From JBCCSZ01 sp039821145 (GTDB taxonomy: Bacteria; Bacteroidota; Bacteroidia; Chitinophagales; Saprospiraceae): 64,000 bases of DNA. A program made the translations under genes and the position numbers. Positions within the stretch are counted from its first letter, which is position 1; the number at the start of each line of letters is the position of its first letter. The notes beneath the pieces are model-generated. The model was not told the DNA's origin. It did not search any database and worked only from the letters and a program-made list of their open reading frames with translations. This document shows positions 1-8,432 of this stretch, piece after piece. The stretch lies in assembly GCA_039821145.1 (NCBI GenBank), contig JBCBOS010000025.1, forward strand, positions 65,391 to 129,390, written 5' to 3'.

Positions 1-1725
1 CTTGATGAAATCATCGAAATAAGCTTGGCTGCCGCGATAGGCAGAGTTGGAGATCAAGCTTCCCACTGTGGATGGGACGACATTGGGTGGGAAGGGGCGC
101 ACATCGTCGTCGCCATTGGCTCCACTGCAATCAATGGCCTCATAATCTCCGGCAATCACCGACTCGCCTGGCTTTCCGTTGCCATTGGAATCGAGTTCGT
201 CCATCCGCAGGGCCTTGAACCAAATGCGGTCGGAGCAAGAGTCGAAAGACCCATCGTCGAAGGTGCGAGCAAGAACCTTGGAAGTTCCCAAGTTGTCATC
301 TGTATCTTGCGTAGTGGTAGTAAGGGTGACAACTGTATTGCGGTCACAAACAACCACAGGCGGGGCATCATCTACCACTGTCAATTGCAGGGTTTCTTCA
401 CTTTCGTTGCCACAGCAGTCTTCAGCTGTATAAGTGACATCGTAGACACCAGGAGCCAAATCCTTGATGATGTAACCGCCAAACTGAAAGCGGACATCTC
501 CTCCTGATGCGGTCACTGTATAGGTCAATGGATCACTACCACAATTGTCTGACAACCAAACGTTTGGCACCCGGAAATCAGCGGCACAACGCCAGACATC
601 CGTACTGATGGTCACGTCTTGAACGTCGGAAATCACTGGTCCCTCGTTGTCTTCTACTTTGATGACCTGATTGAAGTTTTCAACCTGGCCAGTACACCAA
701 TCGTGCAAGGACCAACGGCGAATGATCTTGTAGCAGCCTTCGCTGTCGCCAGAAGAACAGATGTTGATGCGTGTGTCTTCAAAAACGGCGCGAATGTCTC
801 CACACTCACTTCCACTTGGCACGCCTGTTCCTGTACAGCGAACCTGGTCGTTGCAAGGATACAGATCATCGAAAGGAGATGGATTGCCTGCAAATGGCTC
901 TCCGGCGGGGATGACATTCCAGCCAATGGGTTGGTTGCCACAAGTGGGCCGAGGACCATCCGGACAGCGATCTTCACAGTTGAGGGCCGGAGCATCAACG
1001 CCATCCAAATCTTGTGGGCGGATGACATCGCTCAGAGTGATGCGACGCAAATTGATGGTTTCGTCGCAAGTGGCGACATTGCCGCTGGGATCGGTCACTC
1101 GCCAGCTGCGGGTAATGACCCGACTGATGGTTGCACAGCGGTTGTTTTGCTCGCGATCGGTATAGGTCAAAATGACGAGGTCGCAAGGATCAAAGTTGCG
1201 AACGGTGTAATTGTTGGTGCCCCGCTGGCCTGGTGTCTGGAAGACATCTGCGAAGGAAGGAACGGGAAAGCCCAGTGCCTCCGGTGATGTATCCGAATCG
1301 CATCTCGCATCGCGGGTGCTGCAGGTCAGATCGGGAATGTTTTTGTCTTCTACCAGGATGGATCCCCAGCAGCTTTGGCCACTGGCTTGATCGGTCACCA
1401 TCACGTTGAGTCGCAGCCCTACTTCCGAAGGTCCAACAAAAGGACTGTTGGGCAACGGTTGGTTGTTGGGGCCCATGACGGTCACCGTAAAGGGACCAAC
1501 GCAGGGAAACCCGGGGCCATATTGGCCTTCGAGTATCTGATCGGGTGTAATTTCAGCTGTGCAATCGGTATTGGTCACCGTGACATTGATGTTAAAATTA
1601 CAAGCCATGACACATTGGGCCTGAACGCTGGAGGCATTGGCCCAAAGACAAATCATCCAAATGAGGACGGTCCATCTCGAAAGGTGGAAAAAATTCTTTT
1701 GCGGGTAAATTTTCAACATTTCCAT
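1..1725 (-). CDS. Secreted multidomain surface protein with HYR-like module (partial, 3' end off window)
   Basis: An open frame of 575 codons enters from the left edge; the C-terminus lies outside the window. The chosen ATG is at 1725, with a second in-frame ATG at 1719. Both give an N-terminus with a basic stretch, a hydrophobic run (VLIWMICLW) and an Ala-x-Ala-like exit near VQAQ, so export is likely. The mature part is rich in Cys, Asp and Thr. Around residues 365-485 it has the look of a HYR domain (SDNC, DVTYTAEDCCGN, then DDAPPVVVCD), an Ig-like fold common in Bacteroidota surface proteins. Such proteins usually end in a T9SS sorting domain, which would be off-window. No enzymatic motif is visible. 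A structural, adhesive or matrix role is inference only. Confidence 0.75.
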   Translation of the reverse strand, partial: MEMLKIYPQKNFFHLSRWTVLIWMICLWANASSVQAQCVMACNFNINVTVTNTDCTAEITPDQILEGQYGPGFPCVGPFTVTVMGPNNQPLPNSPFVGPSEVGLRLNVMVTDQASGQSCWGSILVEDKNIPDLTCSTRDARCDSDTSPEALGFPVPSFADVFQTPGQRGTNNYTVRNFDPCDLVILTYTDREQNNRCATISRVITRSWRVTDPSGNVATCDETINLRRITLSDVIRPQDLDGVDAPALNCEDRCPDGPRPTCGNQPIGWNVIPAGEPFAGNPSPFDDLYPCNDQVRCTGTGVPSGSECGDIRAVFEDTRINICSSGDSEGCYKIIRRWSLHDWCTGQVENFNQVIKVEDNEGPVISDVQDVTISTDVWRCAADFRVPNVWLSDNCGSDPLTYTVTASGGDVRFQFGGYIIKDLAPGVYDVTYTAEDCCGNESEETLQLTVVDDAPPVVVCDRNTVVTLTTTTQDTDDNLGTSKVLARTFDDGSFDSCSDRIWFKALRMDELDSNGNGKPGESVIAGDYEAIDCSGANGDDDVRPFPPNVVPSTVGSLISNSAYRGSQAYFDDFIK

Positions 1726-2297
1726 GGGATGAGTTACATAATGCTACTTGCGGCATGCGAATGAAGTGATGTACCACAAGTGGGTTTACAAAATTCCTAT
1801 CAATCAAAAGTGCCTGGACAAACTTGCATGCTGGGTAAACTATTCAATCGAATTGAGCGAGGCGACTGAAGAATTTTTCCAGGCTTGCTACTTGGTCGTC
1901 AGGCATTCTCATCCAAACGTTGCAGCGAATGGAGTCGAACAACTTGAGCAGATCATCAAATTGGACGTGCCAATCAGTTGAGTACCTACTTGCCATTGCA
2001 ATGGATCGCACGGATAAAAGGAAATCGATTGTTCCGCAGTTTTATCAATGCTGTTGTTGCAAACGATGGAAAATTACTGGTGTGACATCCCATCGAAAGC
2101 AGAGAACGTATCAGTCGGGTTCTTGTGATTAGGTCAAACCACAGATTCAATGCTTTTAACCAAGCGGTCGTAAAATCGGTTGATGGGAATGTTTATCGAA
2201 GTGAATGGGCCCTGATTGGACCTTTCCCTACAAAAATAAGAGTTATCTACGCTTTTTGCATACCCTACAAAGGGTATTTCTCTGCGAGCAACTGTCT
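1726..2297. other. Intergenic, no gene recognised; hairpin at 2260-2277
   Basis: No reading frame here has convincing protein character and the stretch is A+T-richer than its neighbours. It should hold the promoter of the HYR-like gene. A perfect 7-bp hairpin (ATACCCT, loop ACAA, AGGGTAT) lies at 2260-2277, about 20 nt downstream of the DoxX stop codon. It has no clear U-tract on the minus strand, so it is only a weak terminator candidate. Confidence 0.4.
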
Positions 2298-2723
2298 TCA
2301 AATGATCTTTTTGGGCACTTTAGTCGTGGCAAAGAGCCGCCGGACGCTGTAGCGACCACTTCCATTGACAAAGATCATGAGCAGTCCCCCCGTAATGGCA
2401 ATGTTTTTCATAAACATGATGGCTTCCAGGCGGCGGGCATCCGGTGGATCATTCCACCAAGAGTGTACAATGAAGGTGACGGGGACCCAATACAACAGCA
2501 AGAGGATGGCTCCGAAGTTGGACCGATAGCCAATCAACACCAAGACGCCTCCCAGAATCAGTACGAAAATGCCTCCAAGCAAGAGCATGTCCTGGTTCCA
2601 GGTGAGTCCATAAGCAGTCATTTTCTCTTTGGTGGGCTTGAAAAAGGCGATGGAATCGTAAGCTTCGTACAAAAATATAAAGGCGATCAGTATGCGTGCA
2701 ATTAGGTCTACGATGTCTTTCAT
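2298..2723 (-). CDS. DoxX-family membrane protein
   Basis: A protein of 141 aa with four hydrophobic segments, roughly residues 7-28, 43-65, 69-90 and 101-122, the size and topology of DoxX/DoxD-like inner-membrane proteins. The family is loosely tied to quinone or thiosulfate metabolism and redox homeostasis, but no residue here fixes a substrate. I chose the ATG at 2723 (MKDIVDLIARIL) rather than the upstream non-consensus extension, because it starts just before the first membrane helix. Transcribed after the FAD oxidoreductase with a 66-nt gap, so the two may share a transcript. Specific function unknown. Confidence 0.7.
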   Translation of the reverse strand: MKDIVDLIARILIAFIFLYEAYDSIAFFKPTKEKMTAYGLTWNQDMLLLGGIFVLILGGVLVLIGYRSNFGAILLLLYWVPVTFIVHSWWNDPPDARRLEAIMFMKNIAITGGLLMIFVNGSGRYSVRRLFATTKVPKKII

Positions 2724-2789
2724 AAGCAGTTGTAACAATTTGGCCTGCCAAAATAGGAATAATAGCTGAGACCCTCTTGTTCGGACTTG

Positions 2790-4349
2790 TTAAGAACCCA
2801 AAAATACAGCCACTGCCCGGGCAACATTCTGTCCATCCATGGCAGCCGAGATGATTCCTCCGGCAAAGCCAGCTCCTTCTCCGCAGGGAAAGAGTCCCAC
2901 CGCATCCTCATGCATCAAGCTATCTGCCTGCCGGGGAATGCGCAGCGGTGAACTCGTGCGGCTCTCCGTTCCGATGACATTGGCATCTTCTGTGAAATAG
3001 CCTTTCATCTTGCGCCCAAACTGCTGAACTCCTTCTTGCAGCCGCTCGTAGATGAAGTTGGGCAACAATTCGTGCAAGGGCGCCGGGTACAGTCCGGGAA
3101 TGTAGGAAGTATCTGGCAGGGAATCCGACACGCGCCGCTTGACAAAATCTGTCAGCCGCTGAGCCGGCGCTTTTTGGGAGCCATCGCCATAATTGAACAG
3201 CTTTTGCTCGACCGACCGCTGAAAGGCCAATCCCATAAATATGGGGTCTGTTCCTTGTGCCTGCGGCAAATCCTCCATCTCCACAGCGACCACCGTACCA
3301 GAGTTGGCGTATGGGCTGTCCCGGCGCGACAAGGACATGCCATTGACCACAATTTCTCCCGGGGCCGTCGCTGCAGGGACCACCAGTCCACCCGGACACA
3401 TGCAAAAGGAGAAGACTCCGCGCCCTCCCACCTGGCAAGCCAGTCGATAACTGGAGGCGGGCAAGGCCTCTTCCCGAGGCGATTGGCGGTATTGAATTTT
3501 GTCGATCAAGGGTTGTGGATGCTCAATTCGCACGCCCAAAGCAAATGGTTTGGCCTCCAGCCGCAAACCTCGCCTGTGCAACAGCTCGTAGATGTCTCTG
3601 GCCGAGTGTCCGGTGGCCAAAACGGTGGCCTTGGCCCGGAACTCCTTCTCGCCATTGACAACAACGCCCAGGATGTGCCCTTGGTGAAGGATCAAATCTG
3701 TTACCTTGGAATCAAAATGAATTTCCCCACCATAGTGCAAGATGCTCTGGCGAATGTTGGCCACGACCTTGGGCAGTTTGTTGGAACCGATGTGTGGGTG
3801 GGCATCGATGAGAATGTCGGGATTGGTCCCGTGTTCGACCAACAGTTGCAGAGATTTTTGGATGTTGCCCCGCTTGTGTGATCGGGTGTAGAGCTTCCCG
3901 TCGGAATACGTGCCAGCCCCTCCTTCACCAAAACAGTAGTTGGAGTTGGGATTGACTTCACCAAACTGTTGGACGGCCCGCAAATCCCGGCGGCGACTTC
4001 GCACATCCTTTCCCCTGTCGATCACAATGGGCCGCAGTCCGCGTTCGATGAGTTCCAAGGCGCAGAAGTAACCAGCAGGACCTGCACCAATGACCAGCAC
4101 GGACGGAGCCTGGGAAACATCCTGGAAGGCCTCCAACAAGGCCGGTTCAGCTGTGCGGTCTTCTCCACAGTACAGTTTGACTCGGAGTTGAATCATGGGG
4201 CGAGCCCGCGCATCGACGGACCGACGCAAAATTTCGAAGTCTGTCAACTCGGAAGGCTGAATTCTCGCCTTGCGGATCAATCGCTTGCGAAGCAGTTCCG
4301 GCTGCGAGGCCTCCGATGGCAATACTTTTAGCTCGATGGTTCGTATCAT
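2790..4349 (-). CDS. FAD/NAD(P)-dependent oxidoreductase (COG2509-like)
   Basis: A 519-aa flavoprotein. After about 80 residues of N-terminal region comes a dinucleotide-binding fingerprint VLVIGAGPAGYF (GAGPAG at 88-93) followed about 20 residues on by an acidic strand end (IVIDRG), typical of FAD binding. The C-terminus has a GxxSAAxDGxxxA motif (GIISAAMDGQNVARA) seen in uncharacterised FAD-dependent dehydrogenases of the COG2509 type; FSFCMCPGG lies mid-protein. Length fits that family (about 510-530 aa). The ATG at 4349 was chosen because the preceding 33 codons lack family-like sequence. Probably cytoplasmic. The substrate cannot be deduced. Confidence 0.85.
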   Translation of the reverse strand: MIRTIELKVLPSEASQPELLRKRLIRKARIQPSELTDFEILRRSVDARARPMIQLRVKLYCGEDRTAEPALLEAFQDVSQAPSVLVIGAGPAGYFCALELIERGLRPIVIDRGKDVRSRRRDLRAVQQFGEVNPNSNYCFGEGGAGTYSDGKLYTRSHKRGNIQKSLQLLVEHGTNPDILIDAHPHIGSNKLPKVVANIRQSILHYGGEIHFDSKVTDLILHQGHILGVVVNGEKEFRAKATVLATGHSARDIYELLHRRGLRLEAKPFALGVRIEHPQPLIDKIQYRQSPREEALPASSYRLACQVGGRGVFSFCMCPGGLVVPAATAPGEIVVNGMSLSRRDSPYANSGTVVAVEMEDLPQAQGTDPIFMGLAFQRSVEQKLFNYGDGSQKAPAQRLTDFVKRRVSDSLPDTSYIPGLYPAPLHELLPNFIYERLQEGVQQFGRKMKGYFTEDANVIGTESRTSSPLRIPRQADSLMHEDAVGLFPCGEGAGFAGGIISAAMDGQNVARAVAVFLGS

Positions 4350-4478
4350 GGCACAATCATTCGAATCAGCGGGGCAAAAGTACGAAAGAAGTCTCGCAAT
4401 TCGAGCCCAAACAGCACAAGTCTGGCCACTTTTGGCAGCAGCCGTCACAAAGAAAGAACAACGATGGAGTGGAAGTAC

Positions 4479-4922
4479 TTACTGCCCAGAAGCAGTTGCT
4501 TCGTCCTCTTTGATGGGTCTGGTGAATCGATGCTCCCCATCTGGCTCGAAGTCGTCGGGGATGAAGATGCGAATTTTCACAAATTCATAGCACTCACCTC
4601 CCTTGGAGCGGATGGGTCTGCGTTCGCTGTCTTTGGAAGTGATTTGGAAGGTCTTTTCATCTGCCAAGCCCTCCATTTCGTAGCGTCCTGCCTCGATGAA
4701 GTGTTTGAAGATGGCCGGCGTCGCATCAAAGATTTCGACGATGGTCTCTGTCAGAATGGTATTGCCTGCCCACTTTTCGATTTGGTACTCCCCTTCTAGA
4801 TCGAGTTGCAGATTGGCGAATCCCTCCAGTTCAAAATTTTGATGAAGTGTTTTGGAAAGTTGAGCAGAAGCGCTGGAAAACAGCAACAGGCTGAGCCCCA
4901 GGATCAGAAATGCCTTGTTCAT
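4479..4922 (-). CDS. Small exported protein, paralog of the 5110-5562 product
   Basis: 147 aa from the ATG at 4922. A classical signal peptide (MNKAFLILGLSLLLFSSASAQ) ends near residue 20. The mature part shares a pattern with its upstream neighbour: KTL..NF.L.G...L.L.LEG..Q...W, then IFxHFIEAGRYEM against LKSLVQAGRYHLRS, then KI.IF.PDD against YT.YAPRN. The pair is therefore an ancient tandem duplication. The alternation of short beta-like segments resembles small putative-adhesin or DUF4097-type proteins, but I cannot assign a family. A terminator hairpin (5050-5085) separates the two copies, so this one probably has its own promoter or depends on read-through. Confidence 0.7.
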   Translation of the reverse strand: MNKAFLILGLSLLLFSSASAQLSKTLHQNFELEGFANLQLDLEGEYQIEKWAGNTILTETIVEIFDATPAIFKHFIEAGRYEMEGLADEKTFQITSKDSERRPIRSKGGECYEFVKIRIFIPDDFEPDGEHRFTRPIKEDEATASGQ

Positions 4923-5049
4923 TAGTTTTGTCTTTGTCGTCAGAAAATGCGGAAGGGAGGATGGGGGAATCATCAGCAATGTAGTGTTTTTTTGTCACAG
5001 AAGCACTTTTGGCTGTCCATACAAGGGTAGAAATGGCCAAAAATACGCT

Positions 5050-5085
5050 AAAAAGGGTATAACGCCATGTCGGCATTATACCCTT
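5050..5085 (-). terminator. Rho-independent terminator downstream of the 5110-5562 gene
   Basis: On the minus strand a 14-bp stem (arms 5072-5085 and 5053-5066) with one T-G wobble and a 5-nt loop is followed directly by a U-tract (the A run at 5050-5054). It begins 25 nt after the stop codon at 5110 and ends before the next minus-strand gene. Confidence 0.85.
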
Positions 5086-5109
5086 CAAACGCTTTAACAA
5101 ACACTATTG

Positions 5110-5562
5110 TTATAAAGAAGATGGCATTTTGGTGCCCAGCTCTGCGTTGCTGGTAGAGGCCTCATCGGCCATTTTGACCAAGACGTTGCGAGGGGCATAG
5201 ACGGTATATGTAATTTTTTCGTTCAGTTTTTGGCCTCTGATCTTGACCTCTTTTTCAAGGCCGGGAGCGTACACCAGGTAGGAATCTTCCTCTACCTTGG
5301 AGCGCAAGTGATAGCGTCCTGCCTGGACCAGAGATTTCAGAGTAGTGGTGTGGACATTGGGAATGGAAATCCCCATTTGTATGCGCATGATGTCGTTGTT
5401 CCACTCCTGCACTTGGACATCTCCCTCCAAGTTGAGCACAACGAGCTGTTGGCCTTTCAGGTTGAAGGATTTGACCAGTGTTTTCTCGGCTACCTGCGCG
5501 AAAGCGGTTTGAGAAATCAGGGCAATTAGGATCGCGGTAAAGAGTGTTTTGAAGGACTTCAT
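5110..5562 (-). CDS. Small exported protein with strong Shine-Dalgarno, paralog of the 4479-4922 product
   Basis: 150 aa with a signal peptide ending in QTAFAQ near residue 22. The mature region carries the LNLEGDVQVQEWNN segment and the AGRYHLRS segment that match its downstream paralog, then ends in a Ser/Asn-rich tail not shared with it. No catalytic motif is visible; a beta-rich periplasmic or surface protein is inferred. It is preceded by an unusually canonical ribosome-binding site and followed by a strong terminator, so it looks like a monocistronic and possibly highly expressed gene. Confidence 0.75.
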   Translation of the reverse strand: MKSFKTLFTAILIALISQTAFAQVAEKTLVKSFNLKGQQLVVLNLEGDVQVQEWNNDIMRIQMGISIPNVHTTTLKSLVQAGRYHLRSKVEEDSYLVYAPGLEKEVKIRGQKLNEKITYTVYAPRNVLVKMADEASTSNAELGTKMPSSL

Positions 5563-5566
5563 AATA

Positions 5567-5574
5567 ACCTCCTT
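5567..5574 (-). promoter_or_regulatory. Strong Shine-Dalgarno site (AAGGAGGT-like)
   Basis: Minus-strand AGGAGG at 5568-5573, five bases before the ATG at 5562. Most other genes in this window lack a recognisable Shine-Dalgarno, as is usual in Bacteroidota, so this site stands out and supports the chosen start. Confidence 0.75.
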
Positions 5575-5748
5575 TTTATTTTGGGATTTATCAATAAGGT
5601 AAACTTTTCTTCTGCAAAAGTCAAGAAAAGCGTTAAAAAAGTGTTAATTCTCAAAAAATCATTTACTTTTCGTTGGAATCAACACCAGTTTTTCATTTGT
5701 AGTTCCTCTATCTTGGTTTTGTCGTCGATTTGACAGATCATCCGACGA

Positions 5749-6558
5749 TTACAATGCGTTTCGGATCGCCAGCAATTTTTCCAGCATTTCCTCCAACAAA
5801 TCCAGGGGCAGCATGTTCGCTCCGTCGGACAAGGCCTTGGCCGGTTCCGGATGCGTTTCGATGAACAGGCCATCTACTCCGCAGGCCACTCCCGCTTTTG
5901 CAATTGTCTCGATCAAGGCCGGACGACCGCCGGTTACGCCACTGCTTTGATTGGGTTGCTGCAGAGAGTGGGTACAATCGAGGACCACCGGGCATTGGTT
6001 GGCTTGCATGACGGGAATTCCCCGAAAATCTACCACCAGATCGGTATATCCAAAAGTGGTTCCACGTTCTGTCAGCAAAACCCCGTCGTTTCCACTTTGG
6101 CGAACCTTGTCCACCGCAAAACGCATGGACTCGGCACTCATGAACTGGCCTTTTTTGACGTTGACCAGCTTGCCTGTGGCCGCCGCTGCTTGCAATAAGC
6201 TTGTTTGGCGGCACAGAAAGGCCGGGATTTGCAACATGTCTACATGCTCAGCAGCTCGTGCAGCTTCTTCGTCTTGGTGAATGTCTGTCGTTACAGCCAC
6301 ATTCAGTTCTCTTCCCACCTTGGAAAGAATGCCAAGGGCTTTCTCATCGCCGATGCCCGTAAAGGAATCGAGTCGGGAGCGGTTGGCCTTGCGATAGGAG
6401 CCTTTGAAGAGGTAGGCAATTCCCAATCGTTGACAAATCTCTTTGACTCGTCCGGCAATTTCAAAAGCCAGTGCCTCGCTTTCGATGGCACAAGGTCCTG
6501 CAATCAAAAACAGGCCTTTACCATCATAATGCTGTAAGGCTGGAATTCGCTGCAGCAT
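5749..6558 (-). CDS. kdsA: 3-deoxy-8-phosphooctulonate (Kdo-8-P) synthase
   Basis: 269 aa, the usual length of KdsA, which condenses phosphoenolpyruvate with arabinose-5-phosphate to give Kdo-8-phosphate for lipopolysaccharide inner core. Visible motifs: AGPCAIES (20-27), KANRSR, TTDIHQ, QIPAFLCRQT, NVKKGQFMS, TERGTTFGY, and ETHPEP near the C-terminus. Cys23 in AGPCAIES occupies the position that separates metal-dependent enzymes (Cys, as in Aquifex) from metal-independent ones (Asn, as in E. coli), so this should be the metal-dependent class. The ATG at 6558 (MLQRIPALQ) matches the family start; the 47 codons upstream do not. Cytoplasmic. A promoter-like pair lies about 100 nt upstream. Confidence 0.95.
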   Translation of the reverse strand: MLQRIPALQHYDGKGLFLIAGPCAIESEALAFEIAGRVKEICQRLGIAYLFKGSYRKANRSRLDSFTGIGDEKALGILSKVGRELNVAVTTDIHQDEEAARAAEHVDMLQIPAFLCRQTSLLQAAAATGKLVNVKKGQFMSAESMRFAVDKVRQSGNDGVLLTERGTTFGYTDLVVDFRGIPVMQANQCPVVLDCTHSLQQPNQSSGVTGGRPALIETIAKAGVACGVDGLFIETHPEPAKALSDGANMLPLDLLEEMLEKLLAIRNAL

Positions 6559-6659
6559 TTTTGTTAAATTTTTCAAAAAGTCTGTACCTAAGAATCTGTG
6601 AGAGCCTTTGCCGACCCGTGGATTTTCCTCCAGCGAGATCGTTGCTCTAACAAACAATA

Positions 6660-6691
6660 CAAAAGTAAATCCTTTGACATTGGAAAGCAAG
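6660..6691 (-). promoter_or_regulatory. Candidate Bacteroidota promoter for kdsA
   Basis: Minus-strand TACTTTTG (6660-6667) fits the -7 consensus TAnnTTTG; CTTG at 6688-6691, 20 bp upstream, fits the -33 box at three of four positions. Transcription would start about 95 nt before the kdsA ATG. The rest of the 322-bp gap 6559-6880 shows nothing else I recognise. Confidence 0.4.
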
Positions 6692-6880
6692 ACAAACAAA
6701 ATATTATTCTGTTCAAAACCCCTATCCGCCCGTGTATAAGTACTTTATTTTAAAAACAATTTCGGCACGTAAATAAAATTACAAATCTACTAGGCCGACC
6801 GAATATAATTCAGCCCGCGGTGAAGAGTGTGGAAGAATGTTGGGAAACTGGAAAAATAAAAGGGGGCTTTGACGGGCAAA

Positions 6881-7927
6881 TCAGTCCAAAATGTAGGCGC
6901 TCCTGTCAAATTTGCGTCTCATCAGCCGGAGGGTTTTGTCGACTTCCGGCTCTTCTTCGTACAAAAATTGGATGCCAACGCGGGTCAATCCGTTGACTTT
7001 GTCCTGATAGGCATCGAATCCCATCTCGTAGATTTGCTGGATGCGCTTGCGAACCCCTGCTTTTTTGCCAAAGGCGCCAATGATGATGACTGCCTCTTTC
7101 TGATTGGGAGCAGTGGTGATGGATTCTGTGTCGATGCTGGTTTCGAATTCGCCGTCTTCATTTCTTTGTGGCTGGGAAGTCACTGCCTCCCCTACTCCAC
7201 TCAAGATGCCAGCATCGAATTCCTGTTCCTGCCCTTGATAGGGCTTGGTGTTGAGTCGCTTGTCGGCCACGGGGACTTTTTGGATGCCCAGAATGTCAGC
7301 CTTTCCCTGCAGCGCAAAATAAAAAATGCTCACAGCTGCCACCAACAACACCAATCCGACAGCGGCAGTGCTCCCTTGTCGACGCAAGAGCTGGCGAACG
7401 GGTGGCATGCTCGGCAGTTTCAAACGAGGCTTGGCCTCGCGCTTTGGCAGCTCCACCCATTTGTCCTTGGGCAGCGGGGCGTGGATGTTGGCTTCGTTGA
7501 GGGTGCGCAGGATCGGATAGAACTGTACGGTTGGCAGCCCGAAGGAAGCCGTGTTGAAATTGGTGCTGTCTTGTAAAAACTGAAAATTGGATTCGTAGTC
7601 CATGTACAAGCGGCCGACGTTGGGAAAAACGACGATCTCTCGCCTGTTGAGGGCCTCGAGGGTCTGCCTGCTGAAGTCTTCGATGAGCTGACGGACTTCC
7701 TCTTTGCCGAGCCCAGTGGTCTCGCAGAGAAATTGCAGCAGTTGCCCATTATCCTTTTGCAAGTCCCGATCAAAGGTGATTTGCTTGGATGGAGGATGCA
7801 ACAGGCCTTGGACGTGATCGATGACCGAGGGCTTGTAGTTGGCTACAAATCCACCAAAGTCCGAAATGACCACCTGGTCTTTTTCGTACAAAAGTTTGCC
7901 AATGCTTGCCGCGATGTCGATGTTCAT
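6881..7927 (-). CDS. HU-CCDC81/SPOR domain membrane protein
   Basis: 348 aa from the ATG at 7927. The N-terminal 150 residues (IDIAASIGKLLYEKDQVVISDFGGF..., then a second unit with NVGRL) match the paired HU-like domains called HU-CCDC81 bac_1/bac_2 that Bacteroidota fuse to SPOR domains. One transmembrane helix (VGLVLLVAAVSIFYFAL) follows at about residues 195-215. The C-terminus (VIIIGAFGKKAGVRKRIQQI... to the end) has the pattern of a SPOR domain, which binds denuded septal peptidoglycan. Expected topology: HU part in the cytoplasm, SPOR in the periplasm. A role linking nucleoid or cytoplasmic partners with the division septum is inference. Common in the phylum. Confidence 0.8.
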   Translation of the reverse strand: MNIDIAASIGKLLYEKDQVVISDFGGFVANYKPSVIDHVQGLLHPPSKQITFDRDLQKDNGQLLQFLCETTGLGKEEVRQLIEDFSRQTLEALNRREIVVFPNVGRLYMDYESNFQFLQDSTNFNTASFGLPTVQFYPILRTLNEANIHAPLPKDKWVELPKREAKPRLKLPSMPPVRQLLRRQGSTAAVGLVLLVAAVSIFYFALQGKADILGIQKVPVADKRLNTKPYQGQEQEFDAGILSGVGEAVTSQPQRNEDGEFETSIDTESITTAPNQKEAVIIIGAFGKKAGVRKRIQQIYEMGFDAYQDKVNGLTRVGIQFLYEEEPEVDKTLRLMRRKFDRSAYILD

Positions 7928-8071
7928 ATCTGCTGCTTTCCGCTCCGGTGGCGTATTATCACACAAGGTACCGAAGATTGGGCCAATTTACATCTTTTTT
8001 TTCTTATGAGCATGTATAAGATTAATCCTTTCGCTAATATGACTGTCTTTCTTCACCATACTTCAGCTACT

Positions 8072-8147
8072 TGCCTCGACGGCAGGCGGGTCCTTCGGCA
8101 CGTAGCCTCCGGCTATGCACCTCAAGATGAGCTTCGTCTGGCTAGGA
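8072..8147. repeat. G+C-rich intergenic hairpin block
   Basis: In an A+T-rich spacer this block is strikingly G+C-rich and carries two short perfect hairpins: TGCC/GGCA at 8072-8084 and TAGCC/GGCTA at 8103-8115. It encodes no protein I recognise. It looks like a dispersed palindromic intergenic repeat, but copy number cannot be judged from one window. Confidence 0.4.
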
Positions 8148-8177
8148 AATCCAACTCATATTATCTGAAAAACTAAG

Positions 8178-8372
8178 CTTGTACATCTATCTACTGAACA
8201 GTAACTTTTTGTAATATGTCTGAAGCTCTTAAATTTCAACACTTCTAGGATGCCAAATAAAATTTGGTTATTTGAGTTGTATTGTATGGATATTATTCTA
8301 CGACTAAAAATGTCTGATAAATAGGTTTCTAAATATTACGAAAATCCATCGTTCAGTAGTTAGCTTGTACAT
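8178..8372. mobile_element. MITE-like element with 31-bp imperfect inverted ends and 9-bp target duplication
   Basis: CTTGTACAT occurs at 8178-8186 and again at 8364-8372. Immediately inside are inverted ends: CTATCTACTGAAC (8187-8199) against the reverse complement of 8351-8363, identical at 12 of 13 positions. The similarity continues inward to about 31 bp (TTTT and GTAATAT are shared), 24 of 31 matching. The element proper is 177 bp (8187-8363), A+T-rich and without a transposase gene, so a full-length insertion sequence elsewhere would have to move it. A 9-bp duplication fits several families (for example IS4-like), but I cannot assign one. Confidence 0.8.
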
Positions 8373-8432
8373 ACTCTAAAATAAAGATTTGATATGTAAC
8401 CGACTCGGGTTCAAGTAGGTAGCAAAAGTCCA

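Noticed and set aside
1748..2352. Three overlapping plus-strand frames of 70-77 codons
   Set aside because: No signal peptide, domain or codon bias; they overlap each other in an A+T-rich spacer.
4350..4448. 33-codon N-terminal extension of the FAD oxidoreductase
   Set aside because: No family resemblance upstream of MIRTIELKV; the ATG at 4349 gives the expected length.
6559..6699. 47-codon N-terminal extension of KdsA
   Set aside because: KdsA proteins begin shortly before the AGPCAIES motif; the extension also overlaps the candidate promoter.
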